From Mycogone perniciosa (taxonomy: Eukaryota; Ascomycota; Sordariomycetes; Hypocreales; Hypocreaceae), in assembly GCA_025331125.1 (NCBI GenBank), contig JAOALB010000005.1, forward strand, positions 372,001 to 436,000: a stretch of DNA of 64,000 bases, read 5' to 3'. Shown piece by piece: positions 44,109 through 55,111 of the stretch (its first letter is position 1; each line of letters begins with the position of its first letter). The notes under the pieces were generated by a model. That model saw only the letters and a list, made by a program, of their open reading frames with translations. It searched no databases and was not told where the DNA came from. A program made the translations under genes and the position numbers.

Positions 44109-46895
44109 ATGGCGTCTCAATTCAACTCCACCAATTCTCCTCTCCCTCAGGGATTCTCCGTCTACCAACCTGCGCTCGGCGCTCAGCTCCAGTTCTTCCC
44201 CGCGCTCGGCACCTCGGAGCTCGATGACATGATGCACGCCTACGTCTCTGGCCCGGCCTCGATCAAGGAGAAGCGGGCAAGCATCTCACTCGACTTCCTC
44301 GAGCACGTGCAGTTGACTGGACAGACCTTCAAGTTTTACCCAGTCTACGCAGTCAGCCCCATCACTCCTTCGCCAGTCACCTCCGTCTCATCGTCCTTCA
44401 ACGTCTCTCCCGTCAATTCCGCCTGGGACTGGAATCAGGCATCAGCAAGTGCCTCAGTGTCTTCACGGTCTTCCACGCAAAGCCGCAAGAACTCCAAGGC
44501 CGGCAACTCATCCACACGCCACTCCACTGTCGATTTCTCACACCTCCCTGGCATGAAGATCATGACCAAGGACGGCCAGGATGTGACTAACTCGGCCAGC
44601 CGGGGTTCTAAGACGAAAGAGCAGCGCGACCACGCTCACCTCATGCGCGTCCTCAAGGCCTGCGACAGCTGCCGAAAGAAGAAGATCCGCTGCGACCCCA
44701 GCCACAAGAAGCGACCCGCTCCCCAGGCTCCCTCACAGCTCACTGCAAAGCCGGCCAAGAAAGCCCGCACAGCTCCACAGAAGCCATCTGCCGCCAGAAC
44801 TCCTCCAGTGGACGACGCCTTGCGTATATCGGCCTCGCCATTGGGTCTTGATCCTACCTTTACATTTTCCGATCTCCATGACCTGGAGATTGATACTGAA
44901 GTTCAGCACTACGAACCCTGGGAGGAGTTCGTTCAGTATCCGACCGTTGATGAGAACTACGACTTCTTCCACGACCCTGAGGGCTATCTGTCTTCTCAAT
45001 CTTCGGCGTCATCCTCTTCGGCGTCTCCTGTTAAGTCGCTTACGCCTAACTCTCAAGAATCCATGGTCATTCCTGGCCTTGAACCCGGATCAGAGACCAC
45101 ATCTCCTGAACTTCCGTTCTTGGATCAACCTGGTCCTCTGAACGACTACACTGACTTCAACCTGTTCTCGCCATCGTCCAGCTTCTCCGAGGATGAGCGG
45201 ATGGTTCTAATCTCGTCTACACGCGTCCTCAGTCCGAGTCAACCATCTCAATCTGAATCCCCGACAGCCGTCTACGGCAACGTGGACAGCGAGGGTGGTG
45301 TGACGGATTGGAGCGAGTGGAGCATATCCGTGTCTCCGCTGGGCACCGGTGTGATTGCGGAGTCTCATATGCCCTTGGAATGGCTTCATCCGAATAGGAG
45401 TCCAGGCGAGTCACCGAGTCACGACTCCAATGTGGGTTCGAACCCAATGACCTCAACTGAGGCGCCTGGACAAGTATACATATCTTGTCCCCCTGGAGGA
45501 ACAGTGGCTGTAACACTGCCATATGGAACTGGCGTGGATTGCGCTATCAACGCTGTAAGTTTTCGACTGTTCATGCTGATGGTTTAATGATGACTGACAC
45601 GCCTTGAAGGTAACACCTAGCACATCGGTTAATTCCGGGCCCGTCACTATTGACGTCGGAAGTGTACGTGTCTCTGCCTATCCCTTGGCTCGTTGGATTG
45701 CGACTGACTTTGAAAAAAGGGAACACCAGTTCAAGATATTGCTCAGCCATCGTCGGATGAATACATCCACAGAAGCGTAGGTTTCCTTTTGCAAGGAATG
45801 ACTCGTGGAATGTCAACTCACACCGGGAAACAGGAATCGCCTGGCGAAGGCGCCTCTCGATCTCTGTCGGATGCGACAAATGCCAACGTGGCCCGTCTCA
45901 TCACAGACTACTCACCTGGGCGCGTGCAATCAACTGTAATGGTACGTCGTGATTCGTCAAGTTTAATTAGCATTTCCCCACTGACTCGATTCAAGGAGGA
46001 TACTCAGGATTATCATCGTGGTACCACGACGGTATCCGATATCCAAGAAGCATCGTCTGATGCCCGTTCGACTGCGAACGTATCTCAGGGCGAGCTCCTC
46101 GTCACCACCCCTCTTCAATCCCGTCTCTCATCAGTTGGTGTTCTCCGACACTCAGCGGTGGATACCACTGAGCCTTCTGATGGCCGTGTTATCATGGCAC
46201 GCCAGACTCCCCAAATTCTCCAAAACCTCCCGACGTCCACTGATACTAGGAACGTCACCACACACCAGCCATTGGTCGCTACCGACACCCTTCAGACCCT
46301 CTCGACTTCCTCCTCAACGCAAGAGGGCTCGTCGTCGAGCCAAGTCACCAGGTTTACCGCCAGGAAAACCACTACCAACACCACCACCACCACGAAATCG
46401 TCTAGTTCTTTGGTTGAGCATAGCACCTCTTCAATCCGGTTGGCTGGTGTTGATATGGTTACTCGGGCGAAGGCTGAGCTGCTCTCTGAGAGTCAGCTGA
46501 CATCTATCACCGCACCTATGATGGCGACTGTTGCCAGCATAGTAACCGTGGCGGTTGCTTGGATGTTGTCCGTCGCCACCTCAGGCCCTTCTTTTGTCTT
46601 TGCGTCCGTCTCGCTGGCCCTTGGTTTGCGAGCCATTTTCCAACATGCGGCATCCACGCCGGCCAACACTCTGAAGGCCAATGTCCGCTCGTCCCTTCCG
46701 AGTTCGGCAAGGGACACCAAAGTATCAAGTCTACGGACACAAACGCGAGAAGAATCCTCCAATTTGTCGGTGAATCTACTATCGGTTCTCCGACGAAAGG
46801 CTTCTCGTTTCTTCTCCTCAAGGAGAACCACATCCTCTCCCCTCTTTTACAATCAAGGTGTAAAAGCAGCGCGTTTACAATGGCAAATGGCATGA
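44109..46895 (+). CDS. Half Zn-cluster protein with C-terminal membrane helices
   Basis: Five exons, all joined in phase 0: 44109-45554, 45610-45663, 45720-45776, 45834-45941 and 45996-46895, giving 854 residues. At residues 182-202, LKACDSCRKKKIRCDPSHKK has the first half of a Zn(II)2Cys6 cluster (C185, C188, C195). The second CxxC..C half is absent, so a normal binuclear cluster cannot form alone. The N-terminus (residues 24-80) is conserved-looking (LGTSELDDMMHAYVSGPASI), and the middle is Ser/Pro-rich and acidic like an activation domain. Near the C-terminus two hydrophobic helices (about 726-747 and 752-770) are followed by a basic tail. The combination suggests a membrane-tethered regulator. 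An alternative is two adjacent genes, but the four in-phase introns argue for one. Confidence 0.75.
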
Positions 46896-47927
46896 GGAGC
46901 ATACACGTCGACTTGGACGATGCTTCATAGATGATCATTTGGTCGTCGATTCTCGTGTTTTGCATGGAATGCGTGGCGTCTGGAGTACCTGGCCACGCTG
47001 TTGGCCATGGTGTATACCTTTGAATGTACCATAGAGAACTATAGCGATGGGAGCAGACTTGTCGCTTGACGGGTCTGCAGGGGAAATAAATCACCAGGCC
47101 GAAAGAGCCTTGTAATTTTTTATTAATTTTCGGATTACTTCTATATGTACTTCGTATATTTTTGTGAATGTGAATGTCCTGTAGCTTGAATTTATTCTAG
47201 ACATGGGGCATGAAGTTTGTCTTGATCAGACAGCAGACGGGAATGGCGCGGGGAGTTGCCGTTTGTGGTCAGTGAGTGGGTCATTAGGCTGGTCATGTGA
47301 TTCGCTGGATGCAAGTGTTTTCTTCCGTTTCGGTATGACGGCGATCCAAACGTGGAAGCTTGTCCAAACATCTGCGGCATAACGATGTATGTAGCAAGCA
47401 AAAAGCACCGAAACTCTTGATTTCTTCTTCTTCTTCTTCTTTTGCTTGTAGGCTACTGGCTGGACTGGGAAAAGAAAAGAAAGAAAAGAAAAGAAAGGAA
47501 AAGAAAAGCTAGGCTACGGAGCAGTCTGCTGTGAAGAAAGAAAGAAGAAAAGTTCGTTTATTGGCTCGGGCGTTGCTGTTGAAGAGGTGGATTTTTTCTC
47601 TTCTCATTCTCTCATTTTCACTTCTTGGTTTACGTGAGATGAAGGAGAGGAGTGTGTGAGAGAGATACAGTTCGGATTGTATTGGACGGGCTGAAGGGAG
47701 GCTCTTCTCTCTCCGCGATAGGGACGTAGGCGAGAGTTTGGCCTGCCCAGAGGGGGGTGTATTTTGGGCGCGAGGGAAGAGAGAGAGAGAGAGAGAGATC
47801 AAAGCGCGTTTCTTTGTCGCGATCCGGAGGTTTGGGAGTTTGAGAGTTTGAGGTTTGGTGGCAAGCTGCAGAGAGGCGAGGTAGTTGCAATCACTCAAAC
47901 TTGGGGGGGTCAAGTCCACTGGAATTG
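46896..47927. other. Intergenic region with polypurine/polypyrimidine tracts
   Basis: Contains TTC repeats (47421-47441), an AAGAAAAG-type purine tract (47470-47510) and a (GA)11 run (47777-47799), all in the promoter of the deaminase gene. No coding region is supported; frames of up to 136 codons here are low-complexity Ser/Leu translations. Confidence 0.5.
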
Positions 47928-49542
47928 ATGGCCATGGCAGCGCTCAAGTCACTGGGGCTGGCAGGTGCCAGAAAGACGCTGCGCAAGCTGTTCCGCCGCG
48001 TCTTGCCAGCTGGCGGGAGAGAAAATGGCGACCAGTTGTCGTCTGCCACTGCCACTGCCACTGCTACTGCCGCTGCTTCTTCCTCTCCCTCCTCTTCTTC
48101 TTCTACTTCACCATCATCACCAGTGGCCTCAGGCTCGGGCTCGGGCTTGGATCAGACGAAGCAGAACAATAACAATAACAACAAAACCACGAGCGACAAT
48201 ACCAACAGCAACAGCAGCAGCATGGCGCCGGTCGCGAGTCGCAATCATCTTCTCGATGAGGACAAGGAGAATCAGCCTCCTCCTGGTCACCCCGATCATC
48301 TCACCCAGCCATTGGCAGCGCTCAAGTTGGGTCAGGACAATGAACTTGCGACGAAGTCCGCCTCAGCACAGGAAGTGCCCATCTTTACCGATCCAGCTGT
48401 CCTGGCTGAGCGGGCAGAGCATCTCGCCTTTATCGGCGAAGCTCTCGACATGGTAAGCATTTGACCTATCTGTCATCCCCTTCTACCTCACGGCTAACCC
48501 CCCTGTAGGCCCGGCTTGCCCTTAGAACCAACGAAACTCCCGTGGGCTGTGTCCTCGTCCATGACGGCAAAGTCATCGCAAAGGGCATGAACGCAACCAA
48601 CGTCACGCGTAACGGCACCCGACATGCCGAGTTCATGGCCATCTCAGCTCTGCTTTCGTATCCTCCGCGAGATGGGCCAAGGATAACATGCCTCAAATCC
48701 AAGACACCCCCCGTGCGACAGCAGAACCTCTCCGATGCGGCCTCCGATGCAGCCTCGCAAGAGTCAGAGTGGCGATGCCCTGACGAAGGCAACGAAGACG
48801 GCAGTAAGGGCCATCTGTATCCCTACGGCCAGAAGTTCCACCCTGCGGAGAGAGTGGACCGCAACATCATCCAAGAATGTATCCTGTACGTGACAGTCGA
48901 GCCATGCGTCATGTGCGCGTCGCTCCTACGACAGCTAGGTATCAAGAAGGTGTACTTTGGAGCCGTCAACGACAAGTTTGGTGGCACGGGTGGAGTCTTT
49001 AGCATTCACGCCAACTCTCTCCCTATTGGGGAAGACGGCCAGACTGCGAGCGCTCACCCTACGCCAAAGCCGATCCAATTTCCTGATGGAGGCGGCAGCT
49101 TGGGCACATCGTTCCCTCCTGGTGGCGGCGATGGAGGCAATGTTGAGGCAGGCTATGAGATTGAAGGTGGATGGGGCCGTGATGATGCTGTGGGACTACT
49201 CAGGCGCTTCTATGTGCAAGAAAACGGCCGAGGTATGTTGCCCTGCCCTTTATAGGGAACCTTTTTTGCTAATACTGCACAGCGCCTATTCCACGGAAGA
49301 AAGAGGGCCGCGCAGCCCGTCTAGCCGCCATGATGGAGAAGGATGGCAACGACGCAATGGCAGAGGAGCAAGACCAAGCAGGCGATGAGATGGACCTTTT
49401 GGAGTTTGACGATCCCATGAAGGAGAACATTGACCCCTGCGGAGATGATGAGAGCAAACCACGATCGAGCGGCCTGAGGGACAAGGGGTCCCTGGCTAAC
49501 CCGGCTGCGGTTCTCCGAGAAGCAGAAAACTACCTCTCGTGA
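47928..49542 (+). CDS. TAD2: tRNA adenosine deaminase catalytic subunit Tad2
   Basis: Exons 47928-48452, 48509-49232 and 49283-49542 give 502 residues. Tad2 with Tad3 converts A34 to inosine in tRNA anticodons, an essential step for wobble decoding. The deaminase fold has the first zinc ligand and catalytic glutamate in RHAEFMA (H214, E216) and the paired cysteines in EPCVMCASLL. LGIKKVYFGAVNDKFGGTGGV follows, as in the family. A long insertion (TPPVRQQNLSDAASDAAS..) separates the two motifs. The first 165 residues are low-complexity (Ser, Ala-Thr and Asn runs coded by GCCACT-type repeats) and unlike yeast Tad2, which is about 250 residues. The start is ATG 47928, with a second ATG two codons later. 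Confidence 0.92.
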
Positions 49543-49810
49543 TATGGGGGTTTATACAAGGATACTCACTGCATTCTGTACATTATATGGAGAGGAACAC
49601 ATTGTTGACTAGCCGCACGGCCTACCAAGGCGAGATTTCTTCATTGCATTGTGTGTTTTTATATATTTCTTGCTTAATTCCATTCAGTCCGTTTTGCAGT
49701 TTGTCAATGATGATGAAAAATGAAGAGATGATAAAAATAAATAAGGATGGTACTGCTTCCAAGCATAGATAGATACAATTAATTGATCGCACATGCAAAA
49801 AAGAAAATTC
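49543..49810. other. Short 3' spacer before tRNA-Gly
   Basis: A+T-rich 3' region of TAD2. Nothing further is seen. Confidence 0.4.
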
Positions 49811-49892
49811 TGCGTAATCTGGGAATCGAACCCAGGGCTCCCCGACGCTGCTCGGATGGCAACGGAGAATTTTACCACTAAACCAATTACGC
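49811..49892 (-). tRNA. tRNA-Gly(GCC) with an 11-nt intron
   Basis: The minus strand starts GCGTAAT at 49892 and ends ATTACGC, a perfect 7-bp acceptor stem, with discriminator A at 49811. The D arm is TTGGTTTAGTGGTAAA. The anticodon stem CTCCG pairs with CGGGG and the loop is TTGCCA.T with anticodon GCC. The T arm is CTGGGTTCGATTCCCAG. Between loop positions 37 and 38 lies about 11 nt (TCCGAGCAGCG) that must be removed, the canonical place for tRNA introns. TTCGATT supplies the internal B box. Confidence 0.95.
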
Positions 49893-49960
49893 TGCTGACT
49901 GAATGATGTGTGGGTGTTCCCCAGATGTCATTATAAGCCTACAAACTCCTGCTTTCTCAT

Positions 49961-51176
49961 TTACAGCTGCTTCAACGGACTATCTTTGCGGTATTGCCAG
50001 CGATTGGAATCCGTATAAACGATTTTATACCCCAGAACGCTCTCTACTAGGTTGAGAATTATGCCGGGAGATAGCTGTGATGCACCAATGTGGTGGTCTT
50101 CCAGCTTGAGGATGAGGGTATCGTGCATGAGGCCGAGACCGAAGGGGCTTTGACATAGTCTGATGCTTACGAGGGGGGCCTATTGTATGGTTAGCTATCA
50201 TGCTATTATGCTAGAGTTTTTGGTAAAATGGAGGGAAACTTACTCTATCGTGATGATTGTTGTTTGCGCGGCACCATTTCCCGAGGTATGTTGCCAGCAG
50301 CTCGAGAGACGGGGAGTGGGTGCACTGCACAGTGATTGAAGGCCCGCCACCGCAGATGAAGAGGTAGTAGGGCGGCTGGAGGAGCAGTTCATCTGGACGG
50401 GCGAGGGTGTTGGCGTCTGCGAGGTATTCCACTTCTCTGGCCCCTGGGGCAGCAAAAGCAGAAGCAGAAGCAGAAGCAGAAGCAGCTCTGTTGGGGATGA
50501 TGACGGGCACGTCTCCGGCGATGTCGTCAAAGTCGTCTGTTGGTGGTGCGGTGGTTTTGTGGGCGAAGGCGTTGAGGAATTGGGCCTTGAAGATTGGCAT
50601 GAAGTCCATGATGCCGTGGTGGATTTGAGTGTTGGGGATGAGGAGGGTGAAGCCGCCTCGGGAGACCCATGATGTGGAGGGCTTGTCTGACTTGGAGATC
50701 TGGGTTGGTGTAAGTCAGTTTTGTCCGGGTTGAATTTCATGGTAAAGAGAGGAGAGGAGAGGAGAGGAAGGCTACTCACTTCGACAAACAGCTTCAGAGA
50801 CCTACTGCCCGCCTCTTCGAGCTTCTGCAGCATCTCCTCTCCCCACGTCTCGTTCTCTTCATCCTCCAACACCTCCGCCAACGCAGCACACCACACTCGC
50901 ACACACGACGTCACAGCGGTGATAACCCCATCGGCTTTCTCTTTACAGCCGCCGTTGAGCTCGGCGATCAGTAGAGCCCATTCTGGCTCGCAGACGACGT
51001 CGCGGCCAAGGGCAGACCGAAGATCAGCGATGGCTTTGCGTGCGGGGGCGTCGTTGTTGGACCAGAGGTCTCGGATAGAGACTTTGGCTTTGAGGGGACT
51101 GGTTATTGCGGCAGCCTGTTAGTCTGTCTTGTGCTCAAAAAGTGAGATTCTTGTTTATTCAGACTTACAGAGACAT
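49961..51176 (-). CDS. Conserved fungal protein of unknown function
   Basis: Four exons splice in frame to 333 residues: 51176-51169 (ATG TCT CT), 51098-50780, 50699-50244 and 50179-49961. The first intron has CTAAC 25 nt before its AG. The N-terminal half is helical (LPLKAKVSIRDLWSNNDAPARKAIADLRSALG then VCEPEWALLIAELNGG). The C-terminal half has strand-rich segments (GGFTLLIPNTQIHHGIMDFMPIF, PPYYLFICGGGPSITVQC, PLVSIRLCQSPFGLGLMHD, LILKLEDHH). An Ala/Ser run at 50456-50495 is coded by a GCAGAA hexamer repeat. I cannot name the family. The stop lies 69 nt from the tRNA-Gly gene. Confidence 0.72.
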
Positions 51177-52013
51177 ATTTGCAACTTGGGAGCTTGCTAG
51201 TATAGTAGCGTATTATGCCAGGATCAATGGGATACCAGAACCGATACTTAAGAGCCGCACAGTCTTAATTGTTTGGTTATCTCCAAGAGCGTCCTAAAAT
51301 CTGTAACAATAGCAGCGAGTTAGTTTTTTCAATAGCTTGATCAAGGCTCAACTTGACTCACGCCGTGGCATACAGTAGCAAGATGCTAAAACAAGCTCCA
51401 TGGAAGCTCAACTTCGTTCATGCGGGGAAAAGACGATATCTCCCCTGGCCCCCAAGAAGACGGACTGCCAAGACGGGACGGTGGAAACGTCTTCCGGCGC
51501 TATCATTTGCTCGAGGTTGCCTTGCTGCATATGAGATAGGCTAAAAGCGCCTTTTGGCGTTTGAAGTCCGCCTTGACTCCGCACTCCTTGAGGGGATAAT
51601 TCCAGCCGCAAATACCATCATTGTTCGGCTAGTACCGGGAGGGGTAAAGGCTATGAAGTGGTATTATCCAGGGGCATTGTGATATGTCTATTCGACCGGC
51701 TTAGGAATGGTGAGAGGGGTTGTGATGGTTGGTGTTGTTGATGGCTTTGTGACAGAGCACTTTGGCAATATCCAGGGCGTATCCTCAGTCTGTCTATGTC
51801 TATGAGCCCCTTGTCATGGAAATTTTATGTATAACCAAATTATCAGGGTGGGATGAGGCTGAAAATGGGGTCTGAATTGGGCTCAACTAGCCAGGGTGTT
51901 GTATGCTCTATTCATGTTTTCAACTATAAAGAGCGCAGCCTGAATGGCTCTGGTCTCGAATACACCCTCCTCATCCAGTCTTGTCGCCTCTCTGAGACCA
52001 CCACACCGAAAAC
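51177..52013. other. Intergenic region (divergent promoters)
   Basis: About 840 bp between the start codons of two divergently transcribed genes. No gene or repeat is seen. A TATAAA-like box (CAACTATAAAG at about 51923) lies 80 bp before the next gene's ATG. Confidence 0.45.
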
Positions 52014-53142
52014 ATGGGCCGTCTTCCTCCCGTTGAAAAGTTCCCCCTTGCGGTTCGCAAGAATAGTACGTTGCCTCTATCCCTGATTTGCTGCTGAAGC
52101 AGTAATCATCTTGTGTTCAGCCAACTTACAGATGCCATCAGTCCGCGATGAGTGGGATAACAAAAAGGAGGACTTTGAGAAGCAACTCTCGGATTTACTG
52201 GGCGAATCCTGGAAAATAGACATCAACATTAACCAGGTTGCTGCATATGGCACTGAAGGTTACGCCAAAGACACCCCTGGATCCTTGGTTGCCAGGTATG
52301 CTTTGAGCTCTCTTCTCATTCTCCGACCATGCAACCCCTGATTTCCATCAACTAACCAGTCAATCAGGTACATCGAAGGCGCCTTGTACCAACTCAAGTA
52401 CTATCTCGAGAAGAATGGCGACAGCGTCAAGAAAGAAATCAATACCATTTGCACCGCTCACACCATATCCATGGACCTCGACGAGGACAAGAAATTCTCC
52501 TACTGTGGTACCCAAGTCTCCGCCTCAGGCCAGCTCGTCATCATCTTCACAGAGGGCAATCTCGGAACCAACGTTGACTACGCGCTCTCCCCCGAGAACC
52601 TCGAGAAGGCCCTCAATGAGGCTCCCGCCCCTGAGGGTACGACCCCGGCGCTGAGCTTCGCCGCCCGGAAAGCTATCAAGGACGACTACGACTCTGAGAT
52701 TGGTGAGATCCAGGCTAAGCTCAACAAGATTTTTCAGAGGGACATCGTCCTGGAGCCACGCTTTGAGGATGCGTTTGCCAAGCTCAAGGCGGCTAGTGAT
52801 GCGGACGCCGGCTGGGAGCAGACCCTGGGCCGATACATCAAGGGTTACTTCGCCGGTTTGGTGGATAATCTGGAGTATCAAAAGTTTGGTGAAGACGATA
52901 TGCTGCGGGAGGGATTCCTTGAGGTTGTTGAGAAGGGTACTGTGGTGTTCCGTATTGTCGATCAGGTGAAGTCGTACAATGAGTGTGCCATTGAGGATGG
53001 CGTGCTGTATCTTCAGGTGAGTCTTACTATAATATCTTTGATTGGTGATGTTGGAGTGCTAACTGGGGTTTTGTAGACGGTTCCCAAGTACTTTGGTACT
53101 AACATTAGTTATATCGCTGAGAAACTGATGGATTTGTTGTGA
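52014..53142 (+). CDS. Conserved cytosolic protein of unknown function
   Basis: Exons 52014-52065, 52121-52295, 52368-53016 and 53077-53142 join in frame to 313 residues. The protein is acidic and soluble with no signal or membrane segment. Features are MGRLPPVEKFPLAVRKN at the start, WDNKKEDFEKQLSDLLGESWKIDININQ, a strand-rich middle (TISMDLDEDKKFSYCGTQVS, GQLVIIFTEGNLGTNV) and a helical C-terminal half ending KYFGTNISYIAEKLMDLL. The compact splice pattern and intact frame argue for a functional gene. I do not recognise the family. Confidence 0.75.
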
Positions 53143-55111
53143 GCGGAGATATTCACGATAACAACAACAGTGGGGGGGTGAGTAGAGAACCAAGAACTGA
53201 TAGATTTGATGAATATCTTGCTGTTGTTAGCCAAGTGGGGAAATGGCTACCGAAATACATGATAATTGATTAACGAAACATTTGCGTATCGAACTTTGCG
53301 ATAGTCTTGTTGGAATAGCCATTGCCGAATGTGACAGGACAGCCAGATTCTATGGTAAAGATGGAGCCAATATCGAATACATAATGATCTAAACGACTTG
53401 CCCAAACATTCACAGTCTACCACTGTCGACGTCAATAAAAAGAGAAATAGGGACCGCAAAACATACGGTGTCATGAATACTCACTCATATTGCTCCAATC
53501 ATCACATCACAAATAGCCTTTTGCGAGTAATGAGTATATTTCCCTTGTGCTCTCTTCTTTTTAGTCCCCAAATTAAGCCTTCGTTTAGGGTAGTTCTTTT
53601 CCCCTGGGATGAACTTTATACCTATGACGCCAACAAAGTAGACTCCGAGATGAACAAACAAACAAAATCCAGAGAGAAGTCGCCGTGTATATTCCACTCA
53701 AAGCTGTAACTCGCCTACTGAAACGAAATCAGGGCTCTGATCAAGCTAAACATAACACTGAGAAAGGTATCACAATCGGACCAGCACGTGCATCATAACG
53801 GCAGCAGGGTAGCTACACCGCAAATGGACTTCTATGAAGGAACCGACTTCTTCTCCTAGCGAACGGGATGCCGCCTTTGGAGGCCGTTTTACTAAGCGCT
53901 TGAGCCACTGGAGCAAGGCATGACTCTCAATGAGACATGTCTGAGGTGACAGAGCAAAGAGCGCCCGTCACACTGAGTTTGGCTTGACAAGCATGCCGAA
54001 CTTCGGCAATTATTACTGCGCCACGGGCAATACCGCTCATTTACAAAGCTGCACCGGCAGAGTGTATGTATTGTCTTTGATGATAGCCCTGTTGATTTTG
54101 CGGTCATCGTGTGGTATGAAGCGTATGCGGAATAGTTGCGCATGGTATACTCGCTCATGTGACTGCGAGACGCAATTTCTAAGCTGTCTCACATCGTAGG
54201 CTATCGTTTTTCTTTCTTTTTCCTGTCATTTTCTGGTTAAAGTCTCCGATACACTACGAACGCACCGCGGACGGATTGCATAGTGGTTGTTGGCAAGCAA
54301 TCTAGCGCCAACCGCAACGGCTATGCTTAATAGTTAGTCTTGAGGTGTATTTAGCAGTTGGATTCGAAACTCCCTTATAACTCATGCTGTGCAAAGAACC
54401 TCGGGCTCCTCAAAGGATAAGCAACAGGGAGGAAACCCCCACTCTCAGCTTTCACATACTATCACCCCCCCGGTCCGGGTGGATGGAAAACCCAGGTAAT
54501 GTGTCATATTTCATGTGAAGCTGAAATCTATCTACCAGGTTTACAACTGTGATGAGGACACGGGCCCAGTCTATGCTTGAGACACGGGTACAACCACCCG
54601 CAATTCGTGATTGTTCGCTGTCGTCAACTTTCAAGTGCCGACATGATACTAGTAATGGCAACATCTCATTGCCGTGGATGAACATCCTTTGGGGACTATT
54701 CCGCCGATCGATACGATGACTGTGATGGAACTTGCGTATTCACCAGTGATGAAACTTGCATGTTGCTCAAGTCAACTGTCTTATCCTACGAGTAGCTGGT
54801 AGTAGGATGATGCAATACGAGGAGAGCAAGTGTTAGAGACATCGCACCTGCTGACAACACCATGAGCTGAAAGCAAGATTGTCGTCAGACATCTCCAGTT
54901 GTGACGAGGGAGAGGAAAAGAAAAAGGGGCAACGAAAGGACCCAGGATGAAGGCAGTCCTGCCAAAACCGAAAGAGGATTTATAGCACCGGACGTCCGCC
55001 TTCGACTGGAGTTGTTGCTCAACAGCGCTCACCTGAATACCCCGACTTACACAGAGGTTCCGGGTCCCAACCTTCCAAACAACTTCCAAGAGCTCTCACG
55101 CTTTGTCAACC
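53143..55111. other. 2-kb intergenic region, no gene seen
   Basis: Frames up to 103 codons on both strands lack motifs and have no splice support. No RNA gene or transposon end is recognised. The last 200 bases contain a purine-rich tract (about 54905-54945), followed by a pyrimidine-rich leader to the secreted protein's ATG. Confidence 0.5.

Noticed and set aside
50240..50914. A 224-codon minus-strand frame reading Ser/Pro/Leu-rich sequence over the conserved protein at 50-51 kb
   Set aside because: After VSSLPLL it runs through an intron in the wrong frame; the spliced four-exon model keeps the regular protein fold and all junctions in phase.
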